Source of the DNA: Purshia tridentata
Taxonomy: Eukaryota > Streptophyta > Magnoliopsida > Rosales > Rosaceae
Direction: 5' to 3'
DNA length: 36,557 bases
NCBI GenBank assembly: GCA_003254885.1
Contig: QANT01001017.1
Location: 1 to 36,557, forward strand
Shown piece after piece: positions 1-10,800 of the stretch (position 1 is the stretch's first letter; each line of letters begins with the position of its first letter). A program made the position numbers and the translations under genes. The notes beneath the pieces are model-generated. The model was not told the origin of the DNA, did no database searches, and saw only the letters and a program-made list of their open reading frames with translations.

Positions 1-97
1 AAGAAAAAAAAAAAAAACTCAACTCTTGCTTCTGTTGGACAATACAACCATAATGCTTTGGCTTCTTTTTTTGTGATATATAAAACCGTCTATTTGT

Positions 98-262
98 TTA
101 ATCAAAATTAGATAGACAAATAATTTTAATTTGTCTAATTTTTTACAAAAATAATCTATAAATAAAAATCTGAAAAATAGACAATCCAAATTGTTGATTC
201 GCTTCATATCACAAATAAGCTTACATGTAAGATATGAGATCTCACATTTAAGGGCTCTATAT
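98..262. mobile_element. degraded MITE fragment related to the element at 1253-1642
   Basis: The stretch around 115-165 matches the inner right arm of the MITE at 1253-1642 (around 1491-1535): both share a GCAAAT/ACAAAT-type lead-in followed by ATTTGTCTAATTTTTT and a CAAxAATxATCTAT tail. The GATCTCAC near 238-246 resembles that element's outer right arm. The paired left arm is not recognisable, so this is probably a truncated or diverged relative. The boundaries are approximate. Confidence 0.5.
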
Positions 263-820
263 ATATAACCATGATTAAATAGGTCAAACCAAGAACCTAC
301 AACCAAAAATTGTATGTAGGTTCATTATTTTAATTTATTTGTTAGTGTAGATGATTTGATTCATATAGATTCTTTAATTGATTGTTACAGGTTATTTATT
401 TGATAAGAATGTATGTAGGTTCATTAATTATATATATATATATATATGAATTCTTATAAAAACAATGTAGATATATTGTATATATTTTTTAATTGTGGGT
501 TCCATATTAGTACATATATATAGATAAATTATTTGCATATTGGAGTTTGTTTCTCTTCCACCACCACTTGGAAATAAATATTATTTATTATTTTTCAAGG
601 CTATTTGTTTCTAGAATAATTATCAACAATAAAAGCACCCAAAATGTCAAACCGTTTTCAAAAATAAAAAGTCAAACAATAAAGAAAACGTCTAACATGT
701 AGTTGAGGGCACAAAGAGATTTACAAAATCTGAATAAATATTGACTTTATATATATACAAAGTAAATGAGTTGGCAACTAGTCAAAGAGTTTAAGACATG
801 AAAAAAGAAAAAAAAAAAAA

Positions 821-888
821 AAAAGAAGACATTTGAGTTTTTATNAAAAAAAAAAAAAAAAAAAAAAAGAAGACATTTGAGTTTTTAT
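821..888. repeat. 44-bp direct duplication around an ambiguous base (N at 845)
   Basis: AAAAGAAGACATTTGAG followed by TTTTTAT occurs at 821-844 and again at 865-888, a 44-bp offset, with the only N of the window at 845 directly after the first copy and before a poly-A run. This is what an unresolved join of two overlapping sequence ends would look like. A genuine small duplication next to a poly-A tract is the alternative. Confidence 0.7.
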
Positions 889-1252
889 TGGATAAATATG
901 AGTTTGAAGGCGATTAACCTAATGTACAAGTAAATATGAGTTTGGGGCTTTACCGGGCATGCAGTTGTATGTGTTTGTACATAGGGTTGTGTGTGCATTT
1001 TATGTTTTTTTTTGTTATGCTTTTTATCTGGCTGAGCTTATCGATATGGTATGTTGCAGAGACTTAAACAATGGTTTTGTTTGATACTTCAAAATTTTGT
1101 ATTCATGTTCCTCTGTTGTCATTGTGGTTATTCCCATGATCCATCCAAGCACATAATGAAAGGGTTTGGGAGGTCACTGTGTTTATCAGTGAATGAACTG
1201 TAAACTAGAAAATTATAGAATTCTGAGAGCTATAGTAATATATATAGAGTAA

Positions 1253-1642
1253 GACTCCATTGTGAGATTCCTACAAACTTTTTAATTTGTGGGATCCCTC
1301 TTGTGAGGTCCACACGAGTTGTTTTGTATTGATCCGAACCGTTCATTTTTTACATCTCCATTGATAGATCATCCTTGCAAAAAATTAGCCAAATCAGAAA
1401 TCATTTGCCTATCTAACTTTGATAAAAAAATGGACGAACCAAATATTTTTTATGAAGCCATTCACTTCTTTGGTCAAAGTTAAATAGGCAAATGATTTCC
1501 GATTTGTCTAATTTTTTGCAAGAATGATCTATTAATGAAGATGTAAAAAATGAACGGTTCAGATCAATACAAAACGACTCGTGTGGGCCCCACAAGGGGG
1601 ATCTCACAAACTTCTAATTTATAAAAATCTCACGATAAAGCC
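1253..1642. mobile_element. MITE with long terminal inverted repeats
   Basis: The left arm (about 1253-1440) and the right arm (about 1470-1642) are imperfect reverse complements over most of their length. Matching blocks include TTGTATTGATCCGAACCGTTC on the left and its complement near 1555-1572, plus the inner block AGAAATCATTTGCCTAT and its complement. The whole 390-bp unit could fold into one hairpin. No transposase is encoded. Target duplications are unclear because the flanks are TA-rich, so the superfamily is not assigned; long arms are common in Mutator-like MITEs. Confidence 0.8.
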
Positions 1643-2485
1643 ATATATATATTGTACTCTGTATCCTTCAACTTGTCTTCAAAAGTGGAGAGTTTTGCTC
1701 ATAATTATCTTGCCTTCTTTTCATTTTTGGCTCAAGTCCATCAACAGAATTGGTACTGGTGTCGCTGAGCCATTGGAGCAGGTTGTCTATGAAAGCACTC
1801 TTGAGCTGTATGACCTCTCTTAAGAGGCATTAAATGTTCACTTGGTATTTAAAGAATAGGCTAATTGGTTGTGATGTTGGGTTTTAATAACGACATTTTT
1901 TAGAAATTTGTTGGGTGTGATAATAAATTTTTGTAATTTTAAATTTAATATATGTTGGATATGAAAAATGTGTTTGGTTTACAAATAATTAAAGGCACCC
2001 TTATATTATTCGCAATATGAGGGCAATTTTGATGAACTTTAATTTTGAGTTTTTGTTTGAAAACTAATTAAAGATTATGATTTTTTGTTATTTTGAGTAA
2101 AACTTGCGAGTTTAAAAAAGTTATTAGTTTTAATTTGATAAAAAATTACTTGTAGGTTACAAAATGTCATAAAATTGTAAATAATATAAAATACAAAGAT
2201 TAAATGCAGACGTTGAAATCACATGAATCTACAAATGTTTTTCGGAGTAAAATACAGAGACCAAAAATTCTTTTTTTTTTCCTAAAAGATTCAAGAGCAA
2301 AGAATAAAGAAAAAAGAAACGTACACCAAGAGGAGAAATATTCAGTTGTTGTGTATATGCTCTAGCCTCTAGAACAAAAAAGCCAGTCAAAGTTGAAATT
2401 AAAGTTCGAAATGATGTGGCAATGATTTTCTAGTGACATGATTTTGTAATACATAATGATTCATTCTTTTTGGGTTGCATGATGG
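1643..2485. other. intergenic, nothing recognised
   Basis: A+T-rich sequence between the MITE and the hAT remnant. A short open stretch ending near 1823 has no start context and no recognisable domain. No RNA gene or further repeat was seen. Confidence 0.5.
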
Positions 2486-3906
2486 CAGGGCCGGTCCTGA
2501 CTTTTGAAAGGCCTAGGGGCGAAAATTTAAATTGGGCCCCTAAATTTAGTTGTACCAAAAAAAAATTTTGCAAAACAATTCATAATTGAGAATTTAGAAT
2601 CAATATTTCATTAACAAAAAAATCTAAAATTTAGAATCAGCAACAGCCAATCAAAATTACTATTTCCTATCGTGATTTTCTCCATTTGGCAATTTTCTAG
2701 AATAATATGCATATGAAAAATGTCTAAAGGTAGCATCCAAAGGAAAGTTGAGATTATACTCTCTTATGGGACCTTTTTCTACCAAAATATCTTTTGTTTT
2801 GCTATCAATGTTATCCCAATTTCTTGGATCATAGATGTCCAAAGAATGAGGTGCTGGTTGCTGAATTTCATTACTCAAAATTTCATTATTGGAAGCATTC
2901 ATACGATTTTCATTTTCACCCAAAGCATTGACCTCCTCATTAAGTTGATTTTCATCATTTTCAGTTTCTCTTAATTCTTCTAAATTACTTGTTTCAATTA
3001 TTTGCTGTGATTCTAATTCATTACTTAAACCTTCAGCTGAATTTTCACTTGCTTTCTTAGAAATAAATTTTTCAAGAGCTCCTCTTTGAGATTTTGTTAA
3101 TTCTTCAATTCCTTTTCTCTTTTTTCTTTTTTCACTTCTAGACAAATGTTTTTTAGGTAACATGTTTATGAATTTTGCTTATGCTAGAAAAGCACACAAT
3201 GAAACATTGACAAAAACAAGAAAATTCCAAGAAGTATGACTAACAGCAATCAAAAAAAAAGTCTAAAGAAAGGGTGAGTAAAAGAACAACAACACCTGAA
3301 TTTCTTGTATCCAGATTCCAGCTCCTTTAATTGAATTTGATTATTTGAATATCGAATTCCTTAAATTCCTCTGTGCTTAAGATTTTCCCCAATCCCTACT
3401 GAAAGTGTTCAGTGCTCAATTGCACATTGCTTGCTCTAAAGAAAAAATAGAAGGCGTAAAATCAAAAGCCTTTTTCCTTATCCAGATGAAATTATTTCTC
3501 TTGGCTTTTGCCTTCACGCCTTCTGCCATTCCTTAGTCAATGAATCCAATAATTCATTAATCCTCTCCCTTTGGTCTCTGCGAATGCCAAGAGTTTCCTT
3601 CCTTGGAGACTAAAGTCAGATCCCCAATCCCACTTCCCCAAAAAAGCTGAACCAACTTATTCTTTAGTCTTTTACTTTACGCCACTTTCCTAATTACTAA
3701 CTTTTCTTTTTATTATTATTTTTTCTTTTGGGTCTCTGTTGTTGGGCCCTAAAATAGATAAAGGGCTAGTAATATTAATGTTTTTTTTTCCTTTACAGCA
3801 TAATTATTTTTTAATATATTAATATATATATAGTATAAATTTGTAGGCCCCTTTGAAGATGGGCCCTAGGCCGTCGCACCCCGTGCACCCCTTCAGGCCG
3901 GCCCTG
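2486..3906. mobile_element. internally deleted hAT element
   Basis: The unit begins with CAGGGCCGGTCCTGA at 2486 and ends with the inverted counterpart CCGGCCCTG at 3898-3906. Subterminal GGCCTAGGGGC and GGGCCCTAGGCC motifs add to the palindromic ends. It encloses a minus-strand fragment of a transposase-type protein (2660-3163). The flanks, CATGATGG on the left and TACATACA on the right, do not match, so the 8-bp target duplication expected of hAT elements is not preserved. At 1.4 kb with only an N-terminal coding fragment, it is a non-autonomous deletion derivative. Confidence 0.75.
2660..3163 (-). pseudogene. N-terminal fragment of a hAT transposase-like (ZMYM1/TTF-type) protein
   Basis: The 167-residue frame has a lysine-rich start, a long acidic Asn/Glu-rich linker and the segment DPRNWDNIDSKTKDILVEKG followed by a FRHFSYAYYSRKLPNGE-like stretch. 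These are characteristic of plant hAT-derived proteins annotated as 'zinc finger MYM-type protein 1-like', just before their TTF zinc finger. The stop codon falls right after HDRK, where the full family continues into the TTF finger, DUF4371 and the hAT dimerisation region; all of these are absent. The fragment lies inside the terminal repeats at 2486-3906, so it is a dead remnant. Confidence 0.8.
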
Positions 3907-4517
3907 TACATACATACAATTCATGCTTAGAAATATAAATTAAAACACATGAGGAATGACGTACGAGTCTCAGCAGCAATGGTTTTGCTTTTCTTCTCTG
4001 CTTTTTCTTTTTACAAAACACACTGCTGGCTAACTTGTGTAGACTGAAGGGCGGGCGGGGCCTGACTTGTAACCTTTACTATTGATTTTGGGGACCAGCG
4101 TTCATAATCTGACCACATGCATGTGCTATTGTACTTCTGAGATTACATTAGATTCAGCACGTACTGTCCACAGTCCAGTACTTTCAATTAATTTTGAGCG
4201 ATTTAAATAAAGTTGAGGCCAACAAACATAAGCCACGTATGTTGTTCAAGTGAATCTGAAATATGCATTTCAGACCAGAATAAACTTAATCAATTGTTCA
4301 GATTCATAGTTAACAACATAAACATCTGTGTTATGTTATGAAGCTTTATCTGTAACTGAGAAAGTTTTTATATATCCCAACCCAAAGAAAATAGCTATAT
4401 ATATCATGATGGAAATGATTACAATACACCCTTCAAAGCAATGAGGACTTGGCAATTATTAGGAGTTGCATTTCTATCATGATAAAGATAGACATATAGA
4501 TATATACACTCAGAAAG
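3907..4517. other. upstream region of the bZIP gene
   Basis: A+T-rich intergenic sequence between the hAT remnant and the duplicated block at 4518. No gene was seen. Distal promoter sequence of the bZIP gene may lie here, but no element was assigned. Confidence 0.4.
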
Positions 4518-4716
4518 TTTTTTTTTTTTTCCATTATATTATATTCATTTTTCTTGTTTTATTTTAAGACATCTTCTCAATTTCATTATAGTTTAATTAT
4601 TTCTTTAGTTCTTGACATTTTTTTTTTTTTTCATTATATTATATTCATTTTTCTTGTTTTATTTTAAGACATCTTCTCAAATTCATTATAGTTTAATTAT
4701 TTCTTTAGTTCTTGAC
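4518..4716. repeat. 100-bp tandem duplication in the bZIP upstream region
   Basis: Two nearly identical units (about 4518-4616 and 4618-4716, offset exactly 100 bp) each consist of a T run, CATTATATTATATTCATTTT, AAGACATCTTCTCAA and TAATTATTTCTTTAGTTCTTGAC. Differences are about one or two bases, which indicates a recent duplication. The second unit ends about 45 bp upstream of the TATA box of the bZIP gene, so the repeat duplicates proximal promoter sequence. Confidence 0.9.
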
Positions 4717-4760
4717 CGAAGAAAAGTTATTTCTTTAGTTACAGTGGGCGCTGCAGCTGG

Positions 4761-4770
4761 CCTATATAAT
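4761..4770 (+). promoter_or_regulatory. probable TATA box of the bZIP gene
   Basis: CCTATATAAT at 4761-4770 is followed by a C/T-rich stretch with a CT microsatellite (about 4827-4843), typical of plant leaders. A start of transcription near 4790-4800 would give a leader of roughly 580 nt, matching the long uORF-bearing leaders of this gene family. Inferred from sequence only. Confidence 0.6.
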
Positions 4771-4807
4771 TCCACCATCCATCTCCCTTCAAAGCCTCCT
4801 CCTCCTT

Positions 4808-4870
4808 ATGCTTTCCATAAATTTGCTCTCTCTCTCTCTCTCCCATTGTTTCTCTCCAGTTTCCTCCTAG
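4808..4870 (+). CDS. candidate upstream ORF a, 20 codons plus stop
   Basis: ATG at 4808 opens a short frame of 20 residues ending TAG at 4868-4870, read through the CT repeat so that it is Leu/Ser-rich. It counts as a uORF only if transcription starts upstream of 4808. The start context is weak (C at -3, C at +4). No conservation is claimed. Confidence 0.35.
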   Translation: MLSINLLSLSLSHCFSPVSS

Positions 4871-5029
4871 AGCTAGCTAGCCCCCTGGTTCTGAAAACCT
4901 GTGTCTATCTGCTTTAAACTTCATCTTATCAATTCCCATTATCCCCATATAAATTATAAACATCTTTCTCCAGCTCTTTCATTATAATCCTCTGCCTCAT
5001 ATCCATCACGTTGGTACTTGTTTTCTCTA

Positions 5030-5077
5030 ATGGTTAAATATACAAAGTTCTTGATGTTTGAGATTGAGCTAGACTGA
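5030..5077 (+). CDS. upstream ORF b, 15 residues, overlapping the start of the sucrose-control uORF
   Basis: ATG at 5030 encodes MVKYTKFLMFEIELD and stops with TGA at 5075-5077. The final A of this stop is the first base of the next uORF's ATG (TGATG arrangement). The start context is moderate to weak (C at -3, G at +4), so many ribosomes should scan past it. A second in-frame ATG lies at 5054. Its position just before the conserved peptide uORF parallels the multi-uORF leaders of Arabidopsis S1 bZIP genes; the effect on the downstream uORF is inferred. Confidence 0.6.
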   Translation: MVKYTKFLMFEIELD

Positions 5078-5202
5078 TGTCTGCAGTACTCAGTGAAATC
5101 CTCCTCTCTGGGTTTATGATAAACTCCACCCTTCGCCGCAGAACCCACTTAGTTCAATCCTTCTCTGTTGTCTTCCTCTACTGGTTCTACGTCTTTTCAT
5201 AA
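5077..5202 (+). CDS. sucrose-control uORF (SC-uORF) peptide, 41 residues
   Basis: The frame from ATG 5077 to TAA 5200-5202 encodes 41 residues. The second half contains LRRRTHLVQSF and ends SFSVVFLYWFYVFS, the hallmark of the conserved SC-peptide in leaders of S1 bZIP mRNAs (the bZIP11/ATB2 family). In that family the nascent peptide stalls the ribosome when sucrose is high and lowers translation of the main ORF; this is family knowledge. A second in-frame Met is at residue 14. Both ATG contexts are weak, whereas the main ORF start at 5381 is strong (G at -3, G at +4), which fits leaky scanning. It lies 178 nt upstream of the bZIP start. Confidence 0.93.
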   Translation: MSAVLSEILLSGFMINSTLRRRTHLVQSFSVVFLYWFYVFS

Positions 5203-5380
5203 ACACCTAAGATCACACCTTTAAACCTCCATAAAATACCTCTTCATCCCATTTTATAACTAATCCTATTGCTTATTTGAGTTTTTTTCTTTCATTTTTT
5301 CAAATAATTAGCATCTGGGTCTTCAAATAATCACTCTAATCTTTCAAAAAATTGGTCTTGTTGTCAAGCATATTGTTGGC

Positions 5381-5860
5381 ATGGGCTCTTCTAGTGGGGC
5401 TTCTTCAGGGTCCAGCACAATTCATATCAACTCAGGCTCTCAAGGAGATCTTCAACAAGTTATGGATCAAAGAAAGCGGAAAAGAATGGTGTCCAATCGC
5501 GAATCGGCGCGTCGGTCTCGGATGCGCAAGCAGGAGCACCTGAACGATCTGACGGCTCAGGTTGCTCAGCTGAAGAAGGATAACAATCAAATCATATCAA
5601 GCATGAATGTCACCAACCAGCTGTACATGAACCTTGAGGCTGAGAACTCAGTACTCAGAGCTCAGATGTCTGAGCTCACCAACAGATTACAGTCTCTCAA
5701 TGATATCATTGACTGTATTAACTCAAGCAAATGGCTTTTTGAGGCTGAAGAAGACGAAACTGATTATCTGATTGGCTGTGATGATGGGTCTCTTAACCCA
5801 TGGAGTAGTCTCTGTTTGAATCAACCAATTATGGTTTCTGCTGACATGTTTATGTGTTAA
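5381..5860 (+). CDS. bZIP11: S1-group bZIP transcription factor (bZIP11-like)
   Basis: Intronless 159-residue protein. The N-terminus is Ser/Gly-rich (1-20). The basic region at about 30-50 has the N-x7-R signature (N39, R47) in SNRESARRSRMRK. The zipper starts ten residues after R47 with heptad positions L57, L64, I71, T78, L85, L92 and L99. Length, absence of introns and zipper layout match plant group S bZIPs, and the SC-uORF at 5077-5202 places it in the S1 subgroup (bZIP1/2/11/44/53). Members bind ACGT/ACTCAT-type promoter elements as heterodimers with group C bZIPs and adjust amino-acid and sugar metabolism to energy status (family knowledge). The ATG at 5381 has a strong context and no closer ATG precedes it. 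Exact orthology within S1 is not settled. Confidence 0.93.
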   Translation: MGSSSGASSGSSTIHINSGSQGDLQQVMDQRKRKRMVSNRESARRSRMRKQEHLNDLTAQVAQLKKDNNQIISSMNVTNQLYMNLEAENSVLRAQMSELTNRLQSLNDIIDCINSSKWLFEAEEDETDYLIGCDDGSLNPWSSLCLNQPIMVSADMFMC

Positions 5861-7882
5861 AAGTTAAAACTTAATGGGTTACTAAATCTTGGGTTAAAAT
5901 GGTTGATTATAATTGTTTCTTGTTGTTAAAAAGTTCTCAACTTTGTGGTGGTGTTTTCTTTGTTTTGTTTGAGACAAGTCGGTTTGCGAGAAATTAGTGA
6001 AAGATTAACTGAGAACTCCATGGCATATGTAAGCTATCTTGTATGGTTTTGTTGTAATTAATTCTAAAATACGTTAATAATAACTTCTTGTGTTGAGCAA
6101 TCTCTCTCTGTCTCTCTTCTTCTGCAGCTTCATACATTTCCACTTTGATGGGTGTTATGTCACTAATGATGGCGTATTGAACTAACGATTAAATGGATTT
6201 GGACAAAAGATGAATTAAAAATAGAAAGGTGGCATTATTGTGTATTGTTTTGTATGGTTTTCTTGGTTGGATCATATGGTTAGACAAATTTAGTGGACTC
6301 TAAAGTTTGATATTTTAAATTTTGGGTGCTTTGCTGGTAGGGATGCTTTTCTATAAGCAATGTTGATAAACTCTTTAGACATAACTCATAAGGAACATTA
6401 ATTAATTAATTATAAGATCAAACCATAGTTGAGAAAGAGAGTCGTCAAATAAAACCCAAAAGAAAACAGAAAAAAGATAATTTCTTGGCATGGCATTCAT
6501 GAGTAGGAAGATTCCCTACAGTTGATAGTTAACAACTCAATTGTTCCACGAGTTTTTCTCTTCCAAAAAGTACAAATTAATACTGTTGGAAGACAAATCC
6601 TGCGTCATTTTTAATCACCAAACAGTCGTGTTTATTACTTTAATTAATGTTTATTAAGCAAGAAACTTATTTTCTTATATTTTTTAATCAATGAAAAAGA
6701 AACAAAAAACAAGGTGTGCATCACATCTGATTTACATGTCACATTGACCAAAACACTCCTGAAATTAAGTCAGGAAACGTGTGCCCAATGTGCCATTAGA
6801 TGTGCTTATTACTTGAAAAAAAGTGATAGAATATTAATTAAAGCTTATGAATCTAGTTATCAACTAGTTACTAATATATATGACTCGCTATTATATTGTG
6901 GGTAAGCATAATTTAAATCAAGTACACTTGGCTTTAACTATAAATACCTATTTTTAACGAAAATGAAACTTGTTTTAGTCAAATTGTCAATTCTTTCAGA
7001 AGACGTAATACAGGTGTTGAGTGTTAACCATAGTATCATATGTATGTTGGTCATGGCACACTGGAACTTGCCACCCACTGCACCAATTCAAAAGGAAAGA
7101 CTAATTAAGCATGATAACTCTTTAATTAATGTAGCCTTAATGTCAATGGGAAGATGATGAAAGCATGTGGCCAACCAATTATGACAGAAAAGCTCACATG
7201 AGCTAAACAATGAGAGAGAGATTTGGGTCTCCTTATTTTCTATTTCTTATTTTCCACTTGAATTATAATTTGCAAAAGCAAACGTGAAGATTCTTTTATT
7301 CTTAAGCACGACTAGGCTTCATCTTCAAGTACCTAACATGATTCATGTTGAAAACTTTGTTTCTAATATTAAACAAACAGAAAATTACTGAATTTAACAT
7401 GACTTCAATCGCATTCATTCATATAAAGTTTTTTATTTTCTTGGCCATTAGCATTCATATGAAGTTTAATGGTGCCAAAATGACCCGGAATTTAACTAGA
7501 CTATACTTAAAAATATGAATCTCATGTTGAACAAGAGAAATAACCTTTGCAAATCCAAAGTTGACCAGTTCCATTATGGAGAGGAAAGATTGAAACTTGA
7601 GAACTTTGCTCAAAAACCATTTCCCATTTCTTCACAACAATTCATATTCCCTTTTAGCATAACATTAATACAAGAAAACTCAAAACTGCCTCTGCTTACA
7701 CACAAGCATACTTCCAAGGGGGTGATGGGGGGTTATCTAAATCATACAGATTTCAAAACTTTGAGACTACTACAGGTGGAAGTGCTCCTTGTTCCCTAAA
7801 AAACTACTTAAAAAAGCTCTTTGTGCTTAAACTAAAATAATATAAAATAGGAAAACCTTGATCATCTTCTTATCTAACCAGA
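5861..7882. other. 3' region of bZIP and intergenic space
   Basis: The first 200-250 bases are probably the bZIP 3'UTR (A+T-rich, AATAATAA near 6074). The remainder to the PWP1 stop codon at 7883 contains only short unsupported frames, and part of 7500-7880 is likely PWP1 3'UTR on the minus strand. No RNA gene or defined repeat was seen. Confidence 0.5.
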
Positions 7883-10800
7883 TCAAGATCCAGATTGGGG
7901 TTTGGTCCTCTTGCTGCAACTCCCAAATCGTTGGGAAACTCCAGCATCATATAATGTATCCCACACCTGAAAATTCAGTCACATCAAATTAGCAATCATC
8001 AGCTACCATATAAAAACCTAAAAAAATTCAAAAATCCAACCATAAACAAGATACAGAAGATAGCTTACTTCTAATCTTCCTTTTGAGCCTCCTATGGCCA
8101 ACAAAAAGGGGCTATCTCCAGAGAATGAAACAGAAAAAACAGCTCCCTAGTAACATTCAGAACAGTGTGTGACAATCAATCTCAAGTTGACAAAAATAAA
8201 CAAGAAAAATAAGAATATCTCGTCATATTAGTATGATAAATAATTCATATATCACTTACTGCTTTAGGATTCCTGGATGCAATGCATGAAGGTTGGTTGT
8301 TTGACAAATCCCAAAGCTTTACCTGAAAAAAAAAATGACCAGCCAGTGGAACAATATAATATTCAAATCTGCATGGTATACAGAGGTCAGCAGGAAGTGG
8401 GAGAACTACATACCATTTTATCTGTGGATCCAGTTGCAAGAAGCTGAACAAAGAAGGCACAGAGGTGAAGTTATGCACAAGTCAATGATACAAAAAATAC
8501 CCGAAAGTAAGGAGAAAGAGGACTATACATTAGGTGCTGCAGGATTATACGAGATTGCGGAAACAGCTTTGTCGTGTGCATGAATAGTAAAACTAGGTTT
8601 AGACTCGGAAGTAGGAGAGGATGTGGCAGTCCGGATATCAAAACCTTGGACTGTACCATCTTCAAGGCTCACCTGGATGGATTTACGAAATGAATGATGA
8701 TCAATCAATGTTAATTCTTATCTATTCAGAAAATAACTGTATCCACATTAAATATGTACATATATATATATATATATATGCATATAAAACACAGACATGT
8801 TAATAAACAAGAAAAAAAATAAAAACTGTCTTGAGAGGCCAAAGCACACACCACAAATGAATGCTCAGTGTGTGGATCCCATGCTAAGCTTTCTACGTCA
8901 GCTGTGACTGTCCACTTATAACCGGAATGTGATGGTATCCTCCCATCTTTCTGGAATGCATTGTAAATACAGAAGTCAGGAAATTTCAAACAAGAAAAGT
9001 TCCCTTGTAGTGTCTTATGTTCCTAGACAAAAAATAAATAAATGAAAAAAAATGTTATACTTGAGTAATAATTGAATACCAAGACTACTGAATGATCAAA
9101 AGATCCACTAAGAAGAACTTGTGGGGCATAATGATTCCATGCAACTGCTTGAACCTGTAAAAATTAGTACGAAGTTTAAATTTGAGGCTAAATGGAAAAC
9201 TTGATAGAAAAAGCCTGCACAACACTTTAAAAAATAAATTGTAAGATTGCATTTGTTCTATAGCACACCATCCAAAGACTGATTTCAGGATAAAGCATAT
9301 AATTGAAATTCTATCTAAATTCTTGCCTTGTCTGTATGATGCTCCATGGTAATATTACATTTTCCAGTAGCCACATCCCAGATCTTAACTTGTTTGTCAG
9401 CACTTGCACTAGCAAGTATATTTCTGTTTATAGGAAAAGATAACAGAGAATATAAACCTTCCACTGAGGCAAGAACAGGAGGTACAAAATTGTAAAAGGA
9501 TTAACAAACCTGTACTCCTTATTCCAAGCAAGTCCGAGAACGGAATCTCTATGACTGTCTTCTTTGTATTTGATTGATATCTAACACAAAGCAAGTTGCA
9601 GATTTGGTAAAAGAAGTGACAAAAGAGTTGCATGTTTATCAAGCCCAAACATTCAAGGAATAGAGCACCATACCTTCTTTCCTTTTTTTTTCTTCTTCTC
9701 AGCAATACCTCCTAAGACCACACATGGTTGTACTTCATCAATCTGGAAAAAAAATTTATAATAAATTAGAAAATACAATACCACCTCCATCAATGACCTA
9801 CTTAGCCTATGTAATGAGACTAGTATACATCACAACATACAATGTCAAGATCCCATATCTCAATGGAAGGTTCCTCCATTAAACCAACAGCTATGAAATT
9901 CCCTGCCAACATATACAAACATTTAGACATAATCAAATACAAAGGTAAAGCAATGAAAAAACTGAAAAAATGTTTAAACTTTAGTGAATTGTAGTTTCTA
10001 TTAAGGAAAACAACCAGTTACAACGCAAAATAAAAAGACAAGTTGACCTATTTTCTCTTTGTTAATTAGATGAAATATGGACTCCTAAAGCACTCTCCCT
10101 CCCAGTTTCTAGCAAACATGAGAGTTGTTTGGTTTAATTAGAATCAATTTTGAAGAAATGACTAAGGGTGATTCCCAAAATTCTTCTTGGGACTGTCTAC
10201 AATGGAAACATAACTTTATGTATATGAGCAATTATGGATGCATACACTCACAACTTTCAACCAAAATGCATATATATCACACAGCCCGCACCTTTGTCTC
10301 CACCTTTGAGAGGACAATCAAGCCATGCTGTGCAAAGGGGAAATGCTGAAATGATGATGTCATGGTGAACAAAAACGTTTGATTCACCATCATCTGATTC
10401 AACATATAGCCAAACCTGCACATACATAATTCAATTATCATGAGTGGCAGACAGACAGAGAGATGAAAGCAATAGTTTCAACTAACTTTTACATGCCTCA
10501 AGCTGGCTGACATCATCCTCATGACGAGCACAAACTATAACTGCATCATTTGGATTAATGGCCATGTCTTCAATATCTTCAGAATCCTCGTCCTGTGAAA
10601 AGATAAAAATAAAAAGTAAAAAACCAAGTTGCCTTTCTAGCCTCCCAATACAAGAAAAAAGAACAAGAACAATGGCATAATTAAGTTGTCAAATCTACCT
10701 CATCCTTATTCTTGAGATATGGATCCATTTCATTACTTGGGTAGTAAAGGTCCCCAAGCCCACTACTAAATGGGTCAATGCCTGAGGTCAGACATAAGAA

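Larger units (their letters stand above)
1..1252. other. gene-poor A+T-rich region
   Basis: No convincing gene is visible; the open frames are short and A+T-driven. It holds a degraded MITE-like segment (about 98-262), TA microsatellites (about 430-447) and a poly-A-rich duplicated stretch with one N (821-888). The rest is noncoding sequence with no recognisable signal. Confidence 0.6.

Noticed and set aside
1581..1823. 80-codon frame next to the long-armed MITE
   Set aside because: It begins inside the MITE arm and runs into unremarkable sequence; no domain or splice evidence was found.
6714..7157. Two short frames in the bZIP-PWP1 intergenic region
   Set aside because: Random composition, no conserved motif and no promoter or splice context.
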